NCBI GenBank assembly: GCA_018398765.1
Contig: JAHBMJ010000699.1
Coordinates: 1-42,360, forward strand
DNA: 42,360 bases
Reading direction: 5' to 3'
DNA from: Chromera velia
Taxonomy: Eukaryota > Sar > Chromeraceae
The translations under genes were made by a program, and so were the position numbers. Position 1 is the first letter of the stretch. Every line of letters begins with the position of its first letter. The notes under the pieces were generated by a model, which was not told where the DNA came from, did not search any database, and worked only from the letters and a program-made list of their open reading frames with translations. Positions 11,901-26,606 of the stretch are shown here, piece after piece.

Positions 11901-14900
11901 CCATACAGCAGATGTCGAAATTCTTTGGGCCCTATACTTGGAACGCCCGTCTTTCAGAGATCCGGCCTGACCACACAAAGACAGAAGACGCCGTCAACAT
12001 ATCACCGGATCAATTTCTTCGATTTTCTGTTGCTTCCACCCCTCATTAATTGACAGTCCCAACCATTTAGGAGGAGAAAGAAAGATTTCCCCACCTCATT
12101 AATTGACAGTCCCAACCATTTAGGAGGAGAAAGAAAGATTCCCCCCCCTCATTAATTGACAGTCCCAACCATTTAGGAGGAGACAGAAAGATTTCCCCAC
12201 CTCATTAATTGACAGTCCCAACCATTTAGGAGGAGAAAGAAAGATTTCCCCACCTCATTAATTGACAGTCCCAACCATTTAGGAGGAGAAAGAAAGATTC
12301 CCCCCCTCATTAATTGACAGTCCCAACCATTCAGGAGGAGAAACAACGATTTCAAAATCGCCACAGCACAGAGCGAACTAACTCACCTCGTGGATCCGCA
12401 CGCACTTCGTCAGTTCCCCCGCGACAATCAACAGTACGGGGTAGATCACAACCACTTGGGTTGCGAACAGGGCTACGTACCTGCAAGTAGAGGGAACTTT
12501 ATGAAAGGAAAAGCTAAGACTTCGTGAATCAAGCAGTGCAGACACATGCAGTAGCACTTCAGGGTGCCCTCTGAGCAGTGAGCGTCTGAAGGTGTCTAGA
12601 CCAAGAGGCAATCAAGCAAGGCCTGGTGGGTAGACCAGCACAGAGAGAGAAAGAGGTTTTTCGCCTCTTCCTGACTTGCTTCACGGGCAGGAATAATTCT
12701 GCCTGCATGAAAGAGTCTGCATGATACTTTCAGGCATCCTCGCAGGAAAGGCACAAAGGATCGCAGTGTCATCGACTGTACTCTATATACTTGTCAAAGA
12801 CAAAGAAAGATGACTGAAGCCTTCAATGAGATGCATTTACAACTCAAATTCTTCGACTAGGTCTATGAAGTGGTCACTTGCTTCCTTCCTTCCTTATTCC
12901 TGCCTTTCTTCCTTCCTTCCTTCCTTCCTTCCTTATTCCTGCCTTTCTTCCTTCCTTCCTTCCTTCGTTCATTCATTCATTCCTGCGTGCCTTCTGTGTA
13001 GCGTCAATTTCGCCACTTCCTTTCCTGCTGCCTCACCTCCTTTCCAAGAGTGCTAGCAGGGTGGCCACCAGGGTTGCTTGCGTCCCCTGTGTCGACGATG
13101 TACTTTGGCCCCCCCACTCCGAATCTCCCGACCCCTGTGTTCCTTTCGGTGTTCCAAGCACAGATCCCTGGCAGTGCCCTCCGTTTCCACTCGACAGGGA
13201 CCTTGCTCTCTGGTTGTCCTTCTCACCTTCAACTTGATTCTCCCCCTTTCCCTCTCCGGAGTTTCTCCTCCCTGCCTCCACTGTCAGTGACCCCCCCGCC
13301 CCCCGCCTATCCACTGCCACAGAAGGGCCACCGGAGAGAAGCAGCCAGGCGCAGAGGGAGTTCACGAGGATCATCAGCGCCAGAGCACCCAAGAGAACCA
13401 AAGGCTGCGAATGACCAATCCGTAGCAAGGCGCAATCCAGGAAGTAAAACTATTTGAAGGCAGACACATCTGCCGAAAAACAGGCGCAATTGGTTCGGTC
13501 ACAAAAAGATTCCACAGAATCTAGGCAAATAGGGGACGGGCGTCTCACGAATGCCCCTCATTGATTCTAAAAATCGGTGCGCAATCAGAATTTGCGACTG
13601 AAGACGCCAACGGCCACACCCGGTCGACAAGCATCTACGTGTGTGCTTCTTTCTGTTCAGAAATCAGGCAGACAGACAGACAGACCTTCCACAATTTGAA
13701 CACAATTTTGTGGTATTGGGTGAAGTCGCGGGGCAGGCAAAGATTGAAAAAAGTCTTCCAGTCTCCTGGATTCTGCAGCCAGCAGGGAGGAAGGCAGGCA
13801 GGCACTTAAACGTCAATCGACGATCGGTGTTGGAAATCAAATTTTCGCATTTTCATGCATATCCATCTCTGAACCGTTGCATGACTACAGGGTACGCAAG
13901 GGTAGAATCGCAGACAAAGCAGTTTCTGTCCGTTTCAAAGGAAAACCGATCGATCGCGACTTTTGGTGGTCTCATTTCTTCCCGTCTCGCCCCTGAATCG
14001 TTTTTTTTTTTTCTCTCTATTCTCTTTCACAACTTTGGATCTTTGTTCTCCTCTCTGCACACGCCGCGTGTGCTGATTTGAGAAACCGATGATAGGAAAA
14101 AGGAGGCACAGAGGGATGGATCAGACAAACGCACGTCCAAATCTGCTACTTCCTCTGTGGTGCTCATGTCGTCTGTTGGATCCGTTGAGGCCCCGACTGA
14201 GAGGGCAACGTCTTTGATCAGTCGCAGGGCCCGGGAGACGTCGACTCTGCATGATCGATCCATCCAGTGATGCACGCATTCATGAATTCATATATTATAT
14301 GCATGCACGTACGTTGATCAAGAAAGACGGGAATAGATTCAGCACATGTCACATGATCTTCGTGACTCGTTGTTGCACGCCCTTTTGCTTGTTTCACTGA
14401 AGCGTGCACTGAAGCCAATCTCTCCCTCTGGTTAGTGATATCAGCAGCAGAAGAGAGGTGAACAAGACCGCGTGAAATCCCCAAGAACCCCCTTGTACTG
14501 CAACCCGAGCAGTTAAAACCAAAAAACAGTTTGGAGTTTTTCTGTGAGATCACGGACAGACAGATCATTCAATTCGCGTCCACTACACCAGACCGCCTCA
14601 AAAGATGAATGAAGAATCTCAACACAGCAAGCTCCACTTCGTATACTATCCTGACATTCAACTGTACATGACACACTGTAGATCATCCACGGACCTCAGA
14701 AGAGACACGACGGTAGTGAAATAGAACACAGACTTCATCACCCCGACGGCACCTGCGTCTGCAGGAACGAAGGATAAACAACTGGTGATCATGCTGTGAA
14801 GGTTTTGTATATATATGAATTCAAGATGTTCTTGATTTTTCTTTTGCATCTGGGTTTTTTGTACCAGGCCGGACACCATCGGTCGCTAAACGAAACCCAA

Positions 14901-15349
14901 GAAGTGCGTACAAACGAGCAAGTCATGCAGCGACCGAAAAGAAATGGTCAATCAATACAAGCAGCAGATCTCCTCCTGCGAAATCGGATGGGTGTCATAA
15001 CGTGAAAGAGTCGAGCAGAACGTTTTTCTCACCCTCCTGCTGGCTGTCTATTTCCATTTTGTACCAAAAGAGAGCGGACGATAAACTCTTCTATGTACAC
15101 ATGCTGCAGGCATCCTTGTTTGTTCGTGTGAGTGCCTGTTCGTCCCAAGTGTGATTTTGCCGCATAGCAAGAGCAATTGGTTTATCTGCCGACCAGTCAC
15201 GAGAAGAAAGGCGTTGTAGACGAGACCGTAGAGGCCTAAGAGACCCCACTTGAACCCGTCACTCGAAGTCATGGGACGGTTGCAGACTCTCTGACAGCTC
15301 ACGTGATCTGCGTGAGCAAAGGAACAAGACGTGGGATCAACGATCAAGA

Positions 15350-15393
<44 letters not shown>

Positions 15394-15431
15394 TGTGTGT
15401 GTTCCTGTTTCTGTTTCTGACTCTTTCTGTG

Positions 15432-15468
<37 letters not shown>

Positions 15469-15490
15469 GCCTTTCTCCCTGCCTTTCTCC

Positions 15491-15529
<39 letters not shown>

Positions 15530-18500
15530 TTTTTTCTTTCTGCCTGTGTTCCTTTATGAATTCCTTTTCGCGTTCCTTTCTCCCTTTCCTCTCGCTAGCA
15601 GGTGTTTGATAGGCAGTCAGAAGTGCAGAAATACAGACACAGAGGAAGAAGCGAGAATGTACGTATACTTCACAAAGACGATGTGGCAAACATCTTTAAA
15701 GTTCCCTGCTGGAAAGGAGTTGGCAATCTAAATAAACATGAAAAGGCAAAGAGAAAGAGACTGACTGACTGACTGACTGACTGACTGACTGACTGACCCA
15801 AAGCATAGAGCTTTGTCAGAAAGGCGGCACCAGGAACGCAGTCGGAACACAAAGGGCCGGTGGTTCTTGCTGCACGCATCCGCCCATTCGATCATGCATC
15901 CACCTATCCATCCAGTGATCTATCTCTCCATCTGCTCCTTCATCGATGCGTAGAGCCAGACAGCGTATGCAAGATCCCACGCATTTGATATGGGTGATGA
16001 GGGCTCATCGCCTCTCAAAAAATGGGCATGTATGACCTTTCCTTCTTTCTTTCCCCCCTCCTTCTCTCGTGCAGATTAAGAAACACCAGAAAAATCCTCT
16101 TGATGTTCGAACCCTTTGGCTCAGACTCAGACTGTCCCGCAAGATGTGTCCAGCTGCGGGTCCAATATGCTGGCTTATTCCTCAGTTCATTCATTGTCAA
16201 AAGGACCTCTGTGCATGCTCCTCTTCTGTGCAGAACCAATAGATATGTTCCACAAGAATCACAAAAAAAAGGACTGACCAGGGCACTCAGTCCGTTTGCC
16301 CTCTCTCACAGTAAGTGCACAGGAGGGCGCCGCATCGGTCACCTTCCCCGCTCTTGCCGCCTTTGCTGGGTCGAGCCCGGCAGCCTCCAGCTCTTTGCTA
16401 CAGCTCTCTCGAGTCGAAAGCCTGAATGCAGAAAAGAATGGATTGAAAGGGAAAGGCAATAACAAATATCTATATTGAGGAAAATGAGTCCAGGCATCGG
16501 TGTCTCTTTGAAATCGTCAACGTGAGTGGGAACAATTCTGCTGCAGGGCCGCTTCCGATTGAAAATCCAGAAAGCGCATGTTCAAAACCGAGCGCTTCAC
16601 AGAAGCCGTTGTTGAAAAAACACAAGAAACTGTAGACAGAGAGCAGGGACACAAAACACTTAGAAAAACATTACATTAAAATCTCCTTGTACTGACAAGC
16701 AGTGACCCGGTGGGCACTCATTGCATACAAATCCTGCGAAGTGTCTTTCTCTTTCCAAGTCGTCCTCATTCTCTTCTCCATGATCTAGTTGTGATCCATC
16801 CGAAACTTCTCCTGCTTCTTCTTCTTCGTCCTCGTCTCCATCTCCAACCTCCTCCTCTTCCTGTCCGTTTTCTGCTTTTTCATCTTTGGGGGCTGAGCCT
16901 TCTGCGTCTTGGGCCTCCGAATCTTCGGTGCCCTCGTCCACAGTGTCTGCATTGTCATCGTCATCACCTCTGTGCACACACTGGTAACCTTCCAAGGCGA
17001 ACACAGACGTGCCCCCCTGCATTCATTCATTCATTTATTTGTGTGTTCATTTGCTCACTGATGTATTCATTCAGTGGACTATGACTGAGAGGGAGAGAGG
17101 GAAGCCAGCGGGGTAGCATCAATCTTCTTGGCGCGCTTTTCAGTAAAAGAGTCCAACACATGCCAGTGCATGCAGCGATATACCCGGTTTCAAAATTAGA
17201 TAGGTATCTTGCAAGGAAAGGACAAGGTGGAAGGGAGATAAGCACATTTTCAAATTGCTCAGAGAAAGGCATTAGGTTTCCTTCACGATGCCTCTCACTG
17301 ACTGACCAACCAACCATTGAGCAGTCTGCGCCCACTGGACACTCGGTGCTGTGCATGCATCTGTTCTTCCTGTGTCTCTGGTTCTCTCGTCCCAGCACTG
17401 CATGCAGTCATTCATTTGTTAATTCTTGTATGGATCTCTTAATGCATGCATTCGTTGTCTGGTGTACACCTTTTCAAAAGGGGGGAGCAGATGGATGAAA
17501 ACAGGGAATCAAAACAGGATGCATACTTAGATGTTCATGCGCATGCAATCAGAGAGAAAGAAAAGAGGGGTTCCATCTACCTGTGATACGGGGACAGAAA
17601 GCGCTCTTTACTTTTCCCCTGCGTGTCCAGTCATTCCCACCAAAACACTCTCGCAATTCCTCTGGCCCTTTTTTACACTGTCGCCATTTGTCATGCCTTA
17701 TCCTTCCCTCTATGCTTCCAATCATTCGCCACTCACAGAATCAACCGATGGCCTCAACAAACCACAAAAACGGTGCCCAACCAATAAACCAAGCAATCGA
17801 CCGACCGACTGACCGATGTGACCAGCAGGAAGTGTGAGAAGTCCCCTGTCGACCTTGAACGACGGAGATGCGCACTCAACACACCAGGACTCCCACGACT
17901 TCCGGCTATCTGAGAAGGACAGACTTGCAACTTCACCCGGACCACAAGTGATTTTCAGGCCCTTGTGGCTCTGTGCGATTTCCTTCGAGACCTGTTGGTT
18001 GGACACGTCATGTGAATCGATCAACCCTCCCACCCGGCCGAATTATGCAGATCGAAGAATGTGAACGAAAGAGAAGATCGATCCGGTGTGCAAAAAAGGA
18101 AGTGTTTCATTGCATTGGGAGAGAAGAGAAGAGCATGAACGAATGGATGAAAAAAGAAAAAACAAACAACCGGAAGCAGACAAAAGTCCCCCTCAGTTGC
18201 TTAGCGATTCCAGCAACGAGGAAATCTGTTCGTCTCAGACAGATTCTAATGGGAGTGCCGATGTGCGCTCGTCTGTCTACTAGCGTATTTAATCGGCGCT
18301 GTCCTTTGGTCGAGACCGACCAAAATATCAACATGTAAATCTCTTCTTCTGGAAATGAGACTGACCAAAAATCGGAATTGTGCCCTTTGAGTAGATCTTT
18401 CAATTTCTGCAGCTGCAGAAGATGAAGCGGTATCAGCAGCCGTCTCTGAGACCACGTCCATGTCTTCTCTGTCAAACGTCGTGCCTTCACCTTCCTTTTT

Positions 18501-19647
18501 CTTTGTCTCCCCAGACTCCTCGTCACTCTTCACAGTTGTCTCGGACGGCTGCAAGGAAGGGAGGGGGGCTTGAGTCAACTATCAACACAGAATCAGTAAA
18601 AGAAGCAAGGACATCAATGACAACGTCGGACAGCCTCTGTCCCCGTGTGCATCCATGTCAGCTACCACCCCAAATTCTCGCTTGTTTTCTTTGTTTACTC
18701 TTTCCTTTTTCTCTTTCTCTCTTTGAAAATACAGACAGACAGACAGACAGACAGACAGACGGACAGACAGACGGACAGACAGACGGACAGACAGACGGAC
18801 AGACCACACACCCACTCAAAGACTCACCCGCAGGTCCACAAAGCTGAGGTCTCTGATCGCCACCAAAGAAGAATCTGTTCCGCCTCTGAGTGCTCTTTCT
18901 GCTCTGTTCGATTTCCGCTGCTGCATGCTCCTCCACTTATGAGCTCTCTCTGCTCCTGCCGGCTCCGTCGAGGACCAGCCTGTGTTGAACTTTGCCTGAA
19001 ATTGTTCTGTCTTCTCCGCCCCTGCAAAGAAAGTTCCAGGTCAGCAGCGGGCGCAAAGCGAATTAAAAAACTAAAGAACTATCTGCGTAAAAAAGCTTTG
19101 ACCATGCTGTTGTGCTCACATTGAAATCCACAACAAACACCACTTCAAGCACGCTCCTTGCCCATTCAGCATGCTTATGCACATTAAAAGAGCTCTACTG
19201 GGCCGTCCTGCACAACATGCACCGTTCATTCTTCATCTCTAAAGCATGTTATTTGATCATTCATTCTGCTCACCTTTGGCAGTTCGAATGACAAAAATGT
19301 GTCGAGACACGAGAGATGCCGAGGGTACAGAGTTTCGAAAAAAGGTGCTGTCCTCTAAAGCCAACTCCATTCCCCACTCCTCAGCGCCCTCCTGAAAAAC
19401 AGCCAGCGCTCCGCCGTGATTGACTGTGAGCAGCTTCTCGTTCGTGACGGCGTTTCCAGAGAAGACGCACCCGGAGATGCGAAGAGAGGCCTGGAACGAA
19501 GAGACCCCTCCGGCTCTACAAGGCGCCCTGTTCTCTCTGTAGAAATCAAAGATAGAGGAGGGAGGGGGGGGAATGGAATTTTTAAAAGACAATGAGGAAA
19601 ACACTCAATTTCGGAAATCTTGGGCATCCGGGTACTTGCATATGCAC

Positions 19648-19696
<49 letters not shown>

Positions 19697-21720
19697 TGTG
19701 TGTGAGGGGTCTCTGACATTATGAGCAAGGTTGACATGTTGGATCCTCTTTGCTTCCTCAATGCCTGTAAGTTTCGCTTCCGAGACACGAGCGACCAGCG
19801 AATGTCATCGACTCTCCTTTTGGTCCCACTGTCTGCTCTCTCAAGCAACAATTTGGGCAATCACGACCCCGCGTCATTCTGTTCCGCAGCCACCTCCCTG
19901 GACTCACTGACGCCCATGCAATTAATGACTGCATGCATGTCACTGACATGAAGGAGGAGTTCATGATGTCTATCTGGGGCACACCCAACATCATCTGCTC
20001 GACGTTATGGGTCACAAGGACTTTTGTATATCTGCACGCACATTGAGAAGACCATGCATCATAAAAGTATGAAATGCCAAGCATGTCATTGAGATTGTAT
20101 ATACATTGTGCGCAGGTCAACCACAAAGGAACAAAATATTCAGCTCATGTCTCAAAGACCAATGCACGCAAACGTTTGCCGCACAATTCTATATTTTCAT
20201 GGTGGACCAGTCGCTTGCCATCTCGCTGAATTCCTGACTGACTGATCGTCCACTGACAGAGAAACACAGACTGACGGACTGACTGACGTCCATGCGTCAA
20301 TTGCTATTGCACCTCCATGCGAGAGTGTCCGGCCGCTTCTCTTGCCTGCCGCCGCGAGGAGGGAGCCAAAGACTCGGAAGTCACTAGGGTTCTTCACAGA
20401 GGCCCTCTCTCTTGCGAGGACCTGCTCACCAAAAAGGACCTGCAGACCAAACGTGAACTCGTGTGCTCGTCAAATTCGTCGGGAGTCCCTCTCGCACAGA
20501 TTCGCTTCTGCCCCCCCCCCATGCAGAGGCCTCAATTGATCCCGACAAAACGGTCGATCGATCGATCGATCAGTGCATTCATCAATCAATCCCATTGATA
20601 TGTGCTGACAGAGAAGGAATAGAGCTTTCACGGCGGGTGGCTTCCAGATCGGCTGGAGAGGATTTTGCTTATGCTTGTGTTGTCCCATGAAAAAAGGGTC
20701 GACAGGCGAGCAAATCACAGGCTTTCGATCGGGCCTTTTCTTTCAATCCTTCAAAGAACATAACAGAAAATTTGGGGTCGCAAAAATCCTGGATGAGTCC
20801 ATACACTAATGCTCTATTTCTTGCTTTTCCTCCTGACTGAGACGTCCTCCCCTTCTTGCCGCACTGTTTCCACAAAAGCTCACACATTCTCACACCACGA
20901 ATGCAGATTCTAAAATTATCCATTCATGTCTTTTCCTTTCACGTCTCGTTCTGACCGCATTGCGACTAAAATGGCAGTTCTTGAACAGGACATCAAACTT
21001 GACGAGTCCAAAAGAAAGCGCTGAGACCTCAACAGCACCTCCTCCCATCATTGCCGTGTTCTCAACAAACTCCGAATCTGCAGGGGCGACCAATGTGAGA
21101 ATGAAATCAGTCAGATGGGGGGCATGTGGGAGGAAAGCTCTGAGAGAAGGGACATGGAGAGAGGAAGAGGCAAGGATGAAAAATAATGCCTCTCTGTACT
21201 CCCTCTCTTTGAGTTGTTCGCAAAGCAAACGTCTCTCATGATGCAGGTCTGCTTGGTCACTAAGTCACTCTTTGACGCACATTCGCTCTCTCTCTTTCAT
21301 TCTCTCTCATGTGCAAACCACACACTCTCACACGTATTTGTGGAAAAAGAAAAAAAAGAGCGGGACAGACGACAGAAAAACAAGAGAGAGAGGGAGAGAG
21401 AGAGGGGGGAGGGAGAGAAGATGCGTTCTCGCATACACCCACCTTCGAATGTGAATGAGGCACCTGACATCATCTTGCTGTGTGGAAGCAGCTGGAGGCT
21501 CAGCGCTCCTCCCATCGCGGCGCTCCTGTTGTTCTCGAATCTGTTTCGCAAACGGGAAGACAAGCAGGCAGGCAAAGTTCATTGAATGAGGAGAAAACGA
21601 AGAAGGGGCAGGAAACACCAAAAAAGCATTTGAGAAACTATTCCTGTCTGTCAAGTCTCTCTCGTTATCTCCCTTACATGCAAATCACGCAGACACAGAG
21701 AGAGAGGGATATGTATATAC

Positions 21721-21795
<75 letters not shown>

Positions 21796-22443
21796 CAGAG
21801 ACAGAGACAAAGACAGAAACAGAGACAGAAACAGAGACAGAAACAGAGACAGAAACAGAGACAGAGACAGTATAGAGACAGACAGGCAGACAGATGACCC
21901 AGAGCGCAATGAGCACTGTACTGAGACTCCTCTATTTTTTTCTCTCTCTGGCACCCCCACTCGACCTCATTTTTGTTTTTTTTGGCCAAGACAAAAGCCT
22001 CTTTGAACATTGGGAAAGCCCCCCCAATACTATGGAGCAGAAGGTTTCTCGTGAGCGCACGAAGGGGAGCAACATCAGTATTGATGGAAGCCAGGCAGAG
22101 ATAAAGACGGACCGGCATTTTCGCACCAGATTTGGGAAGTCCACGTGCCGAAGGTAAAAAACTTGCACAGCGGAGCCAATTGCGTTTGTCCCTCGGAGAG
22201 AATATCTGCAGACAGAAGAGAGCCTCCATCCATCCATGCAGCTGCAACAGAGAGACACTGACTGAACTCGAGTACCATTTCACAGGCCTCTCATTGACTT
22301 GCAGTTTCGTTCTGTTGCTTCCAAACCTCGACAGATGTTGGCAAGACAGGTAAACACACACGCATCAGCCACCTGACACCTCCATGCCTCACTTTTCATT
22401 CAACCAGCCACATCCTTCTCTGGCAATCAGCACAGGTACGCTC

Positions 22444-22476
<33 letters not shown>

Positions 22477-22477
22477 A

Positions 22478-22534
<57 letters not shown>

Positions 22535-22584
22535 CTCTCTATGTTTTTTTTTCTTCTTTCTTCTTTCCTGTTTCCTTCCTTCCT

Positions 22585-22615
<31 letters not shown>

Positions 22616-25600
22616 AAACCTGTGTCTCGATTCTACCCCCCCTTGGACCTGCCTCCCTCTCTTCCTCACTGGAACCTTTTTTGCCTCTCCCCTTGAGCAG
22701 TGAAAAATGATTGAACTCAAAAGTGCCTCATGGTGGCCGCTCTTTGCAGCTTGGGAAAGGGATTTGCCAGTCGCTAAACAGTCTCCACTTTCATGAAAAT
22801 CGTCGAACACTTTCGCTCTCAGAGCTCCATGCAGCCCGACCGACCGTCTGTCATAAGGCGTGTAGGGTCCCAGAGTCCGCGTGAACCATCCGAACAAGTG
22901 TCTCTTGCCAGTCACGTCCTCCAAATACGGGTACCGAGGCAACTCGGAGGCCCATTGGCCGTTGTCCCGGAACACCACGTTCTCGAGCACCAGCTGCAGC
23001 CAGACGATCGAACAGAGTGCATGCATGTGTCTGCATGATCGAGCGTGTTCGTCCTTCGCATGCCGAGGAAGCATGCTGGAAGGAATGTTGCGTGCTGCCT
23101 CCAACAATCATTACCATGGACAGACAAACAGAGTGAAAGAATGAATGAATGAATGAATGAATGAAAGAAAGAAAGAAAGCAAGCAAGAGACAGAGAGATG
23201 AACTGGCGGACTTACACACGCCGGGAAGTAGAGCTCGAGCGAGCGAGTGATAAAAGACGGACCTGACAGTCAAAAAGCAGAATTCTTTATGAAAGTAAAA
23301 GAAAAAGAAGACGGACCTGACAGTCAAAGAGCATGAGTGCAAACGAAGGGGTTCCTCTGATTTCAACGCCCTCGATGACCACGATCGAGTTCAGGAAGAA
23401 TAAAATCGACATGGACGGCAGCCGCCTCTCCAACACCTGTACACGCACGATCGACAGGAAAGCGGATGCAGATACACACATGGCATTGCATCAGGAGATG
23501 CTAAAGAGCAGCGCACTAATCTTTTGCCTGGCAGGTAGGCCTTACACATCGATCAGATCGAGAGGGTCATATGAAGGTGAAAGGAATTTGAGGATGCAAT
23601 TGATGACACAAATCAAATCAAAAACACGCCAGAGTTACAAATCTGATATCTAGCTTCTGCGAGTGATTGACTGACGGGGTTCTGAAAGGTCCTTCCCATC
23701 CTCACATGCGTGCAGTGCAGTGTCTACATCTACTAATCGTCCGACCGACCGACCTACCGACCGAAGCTTCGACGAGACTGTTGTGGGCTCGGGGGACAGT
23801 GACACCGCCTAGCGAGGATCTCACGGTGATGCCTTGTCCGTACATTCGTGTCATGTATCTGCAAGCATACACCACCACGTGGTAGTTTGTACATTTTGTC
23901 TTCACACTGACCTGTGACTTTTCAGCCAAGAAAAAGACGCCAGAGAATTTCCTGGACCGATGGAAAAACTAAGTGAGGTACAAAATCTTCACTTTTTCTC
24001 TAGCTGTCCCGAATCGGTACTAAGCATGTAGGTGTGTCGTCATGCAGAATGAGTATCGGAAGGACATGACTTTTCTTTAATTGTGTGTTTGCATGTCTTC
24101 AGTTCTTTGTTTCTTTTTAGACGTACAATGCAAGACGGTGGGGAATAGAACCACAGACAATCCTTCAAGGGACGGTGCACGTGGATGGCAGACGGTGAAG
24201 AATCCTTCCCCCTGTCAGTGAGACTTCTTCTTCTCTTCCCTTCTCTTCTCTTCTCTTCCCTTCCCTTTTCGGCGCTTCTGTTCTCTTTTCTTTCACTTTT
24301 GCAGAACCTGTCGGCACGACTTCACAAGACTGGAGAGAGAAAGCATCTGGCTGGCTTACTGGCTGACTTTCTAAAAAGAAGCATCCACCTCTCTCGATGC
24401 TCTGAATTTTCTGGCTGGGCCTTTGCACATTGGAGCAGGGGGCGGGCCGCACTGCAAAGAAACGGAAAATGAAAGACTGAGATGAGGTGGAACACGAGAT
24501 CATCAATTTACCATGCATGACAACACACATGCAACACACATGCAGACACTGCATGCATGTTTCTTTCTTTCCACAGAAGAGAAAAAAAGAAGGTGAGGCA
24601 CGCTTCAAGCAATCTTGCTCTGTGCAGATTGAAGCATGCATGGCAGGTCCACTCAATCAGCTAAGCGACTCTAGCAGCAAATGTACGCCACAAAGGCGAG
24701 AAGGTCATTTTTAATAATGTCATTGTGGAGAGACGAGACGTTCTGTGGCAGCTGGTGCGACTGACAGCGAGGCCGCGTCGCTTTTGAGTGCGAGGGGTCG
24801 AATGTGCACATGCCTGCAAACATCGTTGCAAAAGAGCAGAGGGGACAAAGCAAGCAAACCTTCCAACCAACGAAGATGACCTTATGAGGATGCTCAGCCG
24901 GGAGGGATTTTGCACTTTCTTTTTCTGGGGAGGAGAGGAGATGGTACGTGGAACACATTCCTTTCCTTTACTTATAACTTTTCATTTGTTGCCAACTAAA
25001 GCGCATCTGTGAAACAATAGAGAACGAAAAAATGGGAGGAGGAGCTGGAACCACAAACGACCGAGCGATCAACAAAGAATAGTGCACATCTACACACACA
25101 CGTCGTACCTGTCTGCAAGAGAGTGCCAGTACCAAAATCGCTCCGTCTCTTTCCTGTTCTCTTCTCTTTCAATACAGATCTGCAACGAGACACCCGTCCA
25201 AGGAAGATGAAAAGATAAGTGATTGCATCCATACAAGCAGAGAGAGCAGTTCTGCATCTGCTAGTTCCTTCTTCCCCTGACACACTGGCAGGCTCCCTCC
25301 CTCCCAGAGCGACTCTCGCTGGGTTCATGCAGAGACTCAAAAAGGGCTTGCAAGGTGACTGTACATGCCATCTTCGGATGGTACTTTTTTAAAAACAAGA
25401 ACGTTTATATTGTGTTCATTCCGATCTGATTCAAAGTATGCATATGTGAGTCCAAACATCTCAGAAGGGGCACAAGTAAGTAGAGGAGAATAAGCGGAAA
25501 GAGCAGAGGCGAGAAGAGCTTCGTCCCCTCAGAGAGAAGAGAAGTGCAGCTAGTAGGCATGTGGGGAAGAAGCCGCAGATGTGATGGGCAGGCAGGATAG

Positions 25601-25841
25601 CTGACGAGGAGCTACACATTTGTATGCATGCCCAATCGGCCCGTCTAAATACTTTCTCTGTCCCCCCAGGGACCTTCTGCAAGATGGCCGAGAGAAGAGC
25701 ACTTACCTCAAACTTTGGTCTTCCCTCCTCTCCCCGGTCCCTCTCTCGATTTGCGAGAACAAGGGGAAGAGGCCTGACAGAGAGAGATGCAAAGAGACAG
25801 AGAGCAGCTTCATCCATCACGTGCATCCAGGCACACACACA

Positions 25842-25872
<31 letters not shown>

Positions 25873-26253
25873 GCGGGCGATTGAGAGTGGGGGGAAGGGA
25901 GGTGGAAGGAAAGTGCCTGCAAACTTCTGTGATTCTGTATGGGGGGTTTTTCTGGTGCCGCTTTCTCTCCTGCGATTCAATGTACATTTTGGTCCGTGTC
26001 TCTATTCACGCAGCTATTGTCTGCCTATTCGTCTGAGTGAGTGAGTGGAAATCGAAAGCACATGGGGGCGTCACTGGCAATATTGATAAAGAGATTGAGA
26101 GGAAAGGACCTCGTTACATCCCCCCCCATGCGCTCACTCACCTGAGAAGGAAGACGCAGGGCATTGCATTCATCACCTGGCGTGCAGACTTCCAGAGTTG
26201 GGCTCTCTCTTCGCAGGCAACCATGGCGGACCAGAGGTCACAGACGCTGAGAC

Positions 26254-26284
<31 letters not shown>

Positions 26285-26550
26285 TTTGAGACATCAGCCC
26301 TTTCCTCAACAGGTGAGAGGATAAGGACACCGCAGGAGGGCAAAAAAATGGTGAGCCACGTGCAACAACCTGAGTAGGATGGTCCCCGCTTGCGTGGAAA
26401 AGTAAAGAAGAGTGCTACGCAGGACTGGGTGACACCTGCTGAAAATGCCTGCATGTGCATTCCCCTTTTTACTTCGTTCGGGTGCTCACAGAATTCTGTT
26501 ATTGATAGCTGTGCCAGATTCAGTTCTGTATTTCGTCTGACTGCTGAGCA

Positions 26551-26606
<56 letters not shown>

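Noticed and set aside
12041-12350. CRISPR-like regular spacing
   Set aside because: The units are contiguous 53-bp tandem copies with no unique spacers, in a eukaryotic intron.
15303-15731. Long + strand open frame rich in Ser, Leu, Cys and Val
   Set aside because: It is produced by CT/GT/TGTC/TTTC microsatellites that lack stop codons. The same happens at 18645-19124, 21651-22361, 22384-22710 and 26486-26770.
19740-19960. Open - strand stretch between exons 36 and 37
   Set aside because: It has acceptor-like sites, but no frame shows a Pmp repeat or fits the phase of exon 37. Left as intron.
22000-22050. Candidate extra Pmp exon reading IGGAFPMFKEAF on the - strand
   Set aside because: Exons 33 and 34 join directly in phase to give a perfect FENN...GGAL repeat, and inserting this piece breaks that continuity.
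23826-23876. Candidate small exon reading IHDTN between exons 30 and 31
   Set aside because: Exons 30 and 31 already join in phase 0 with a sensible reading, and the piece would be only about 15 bases.
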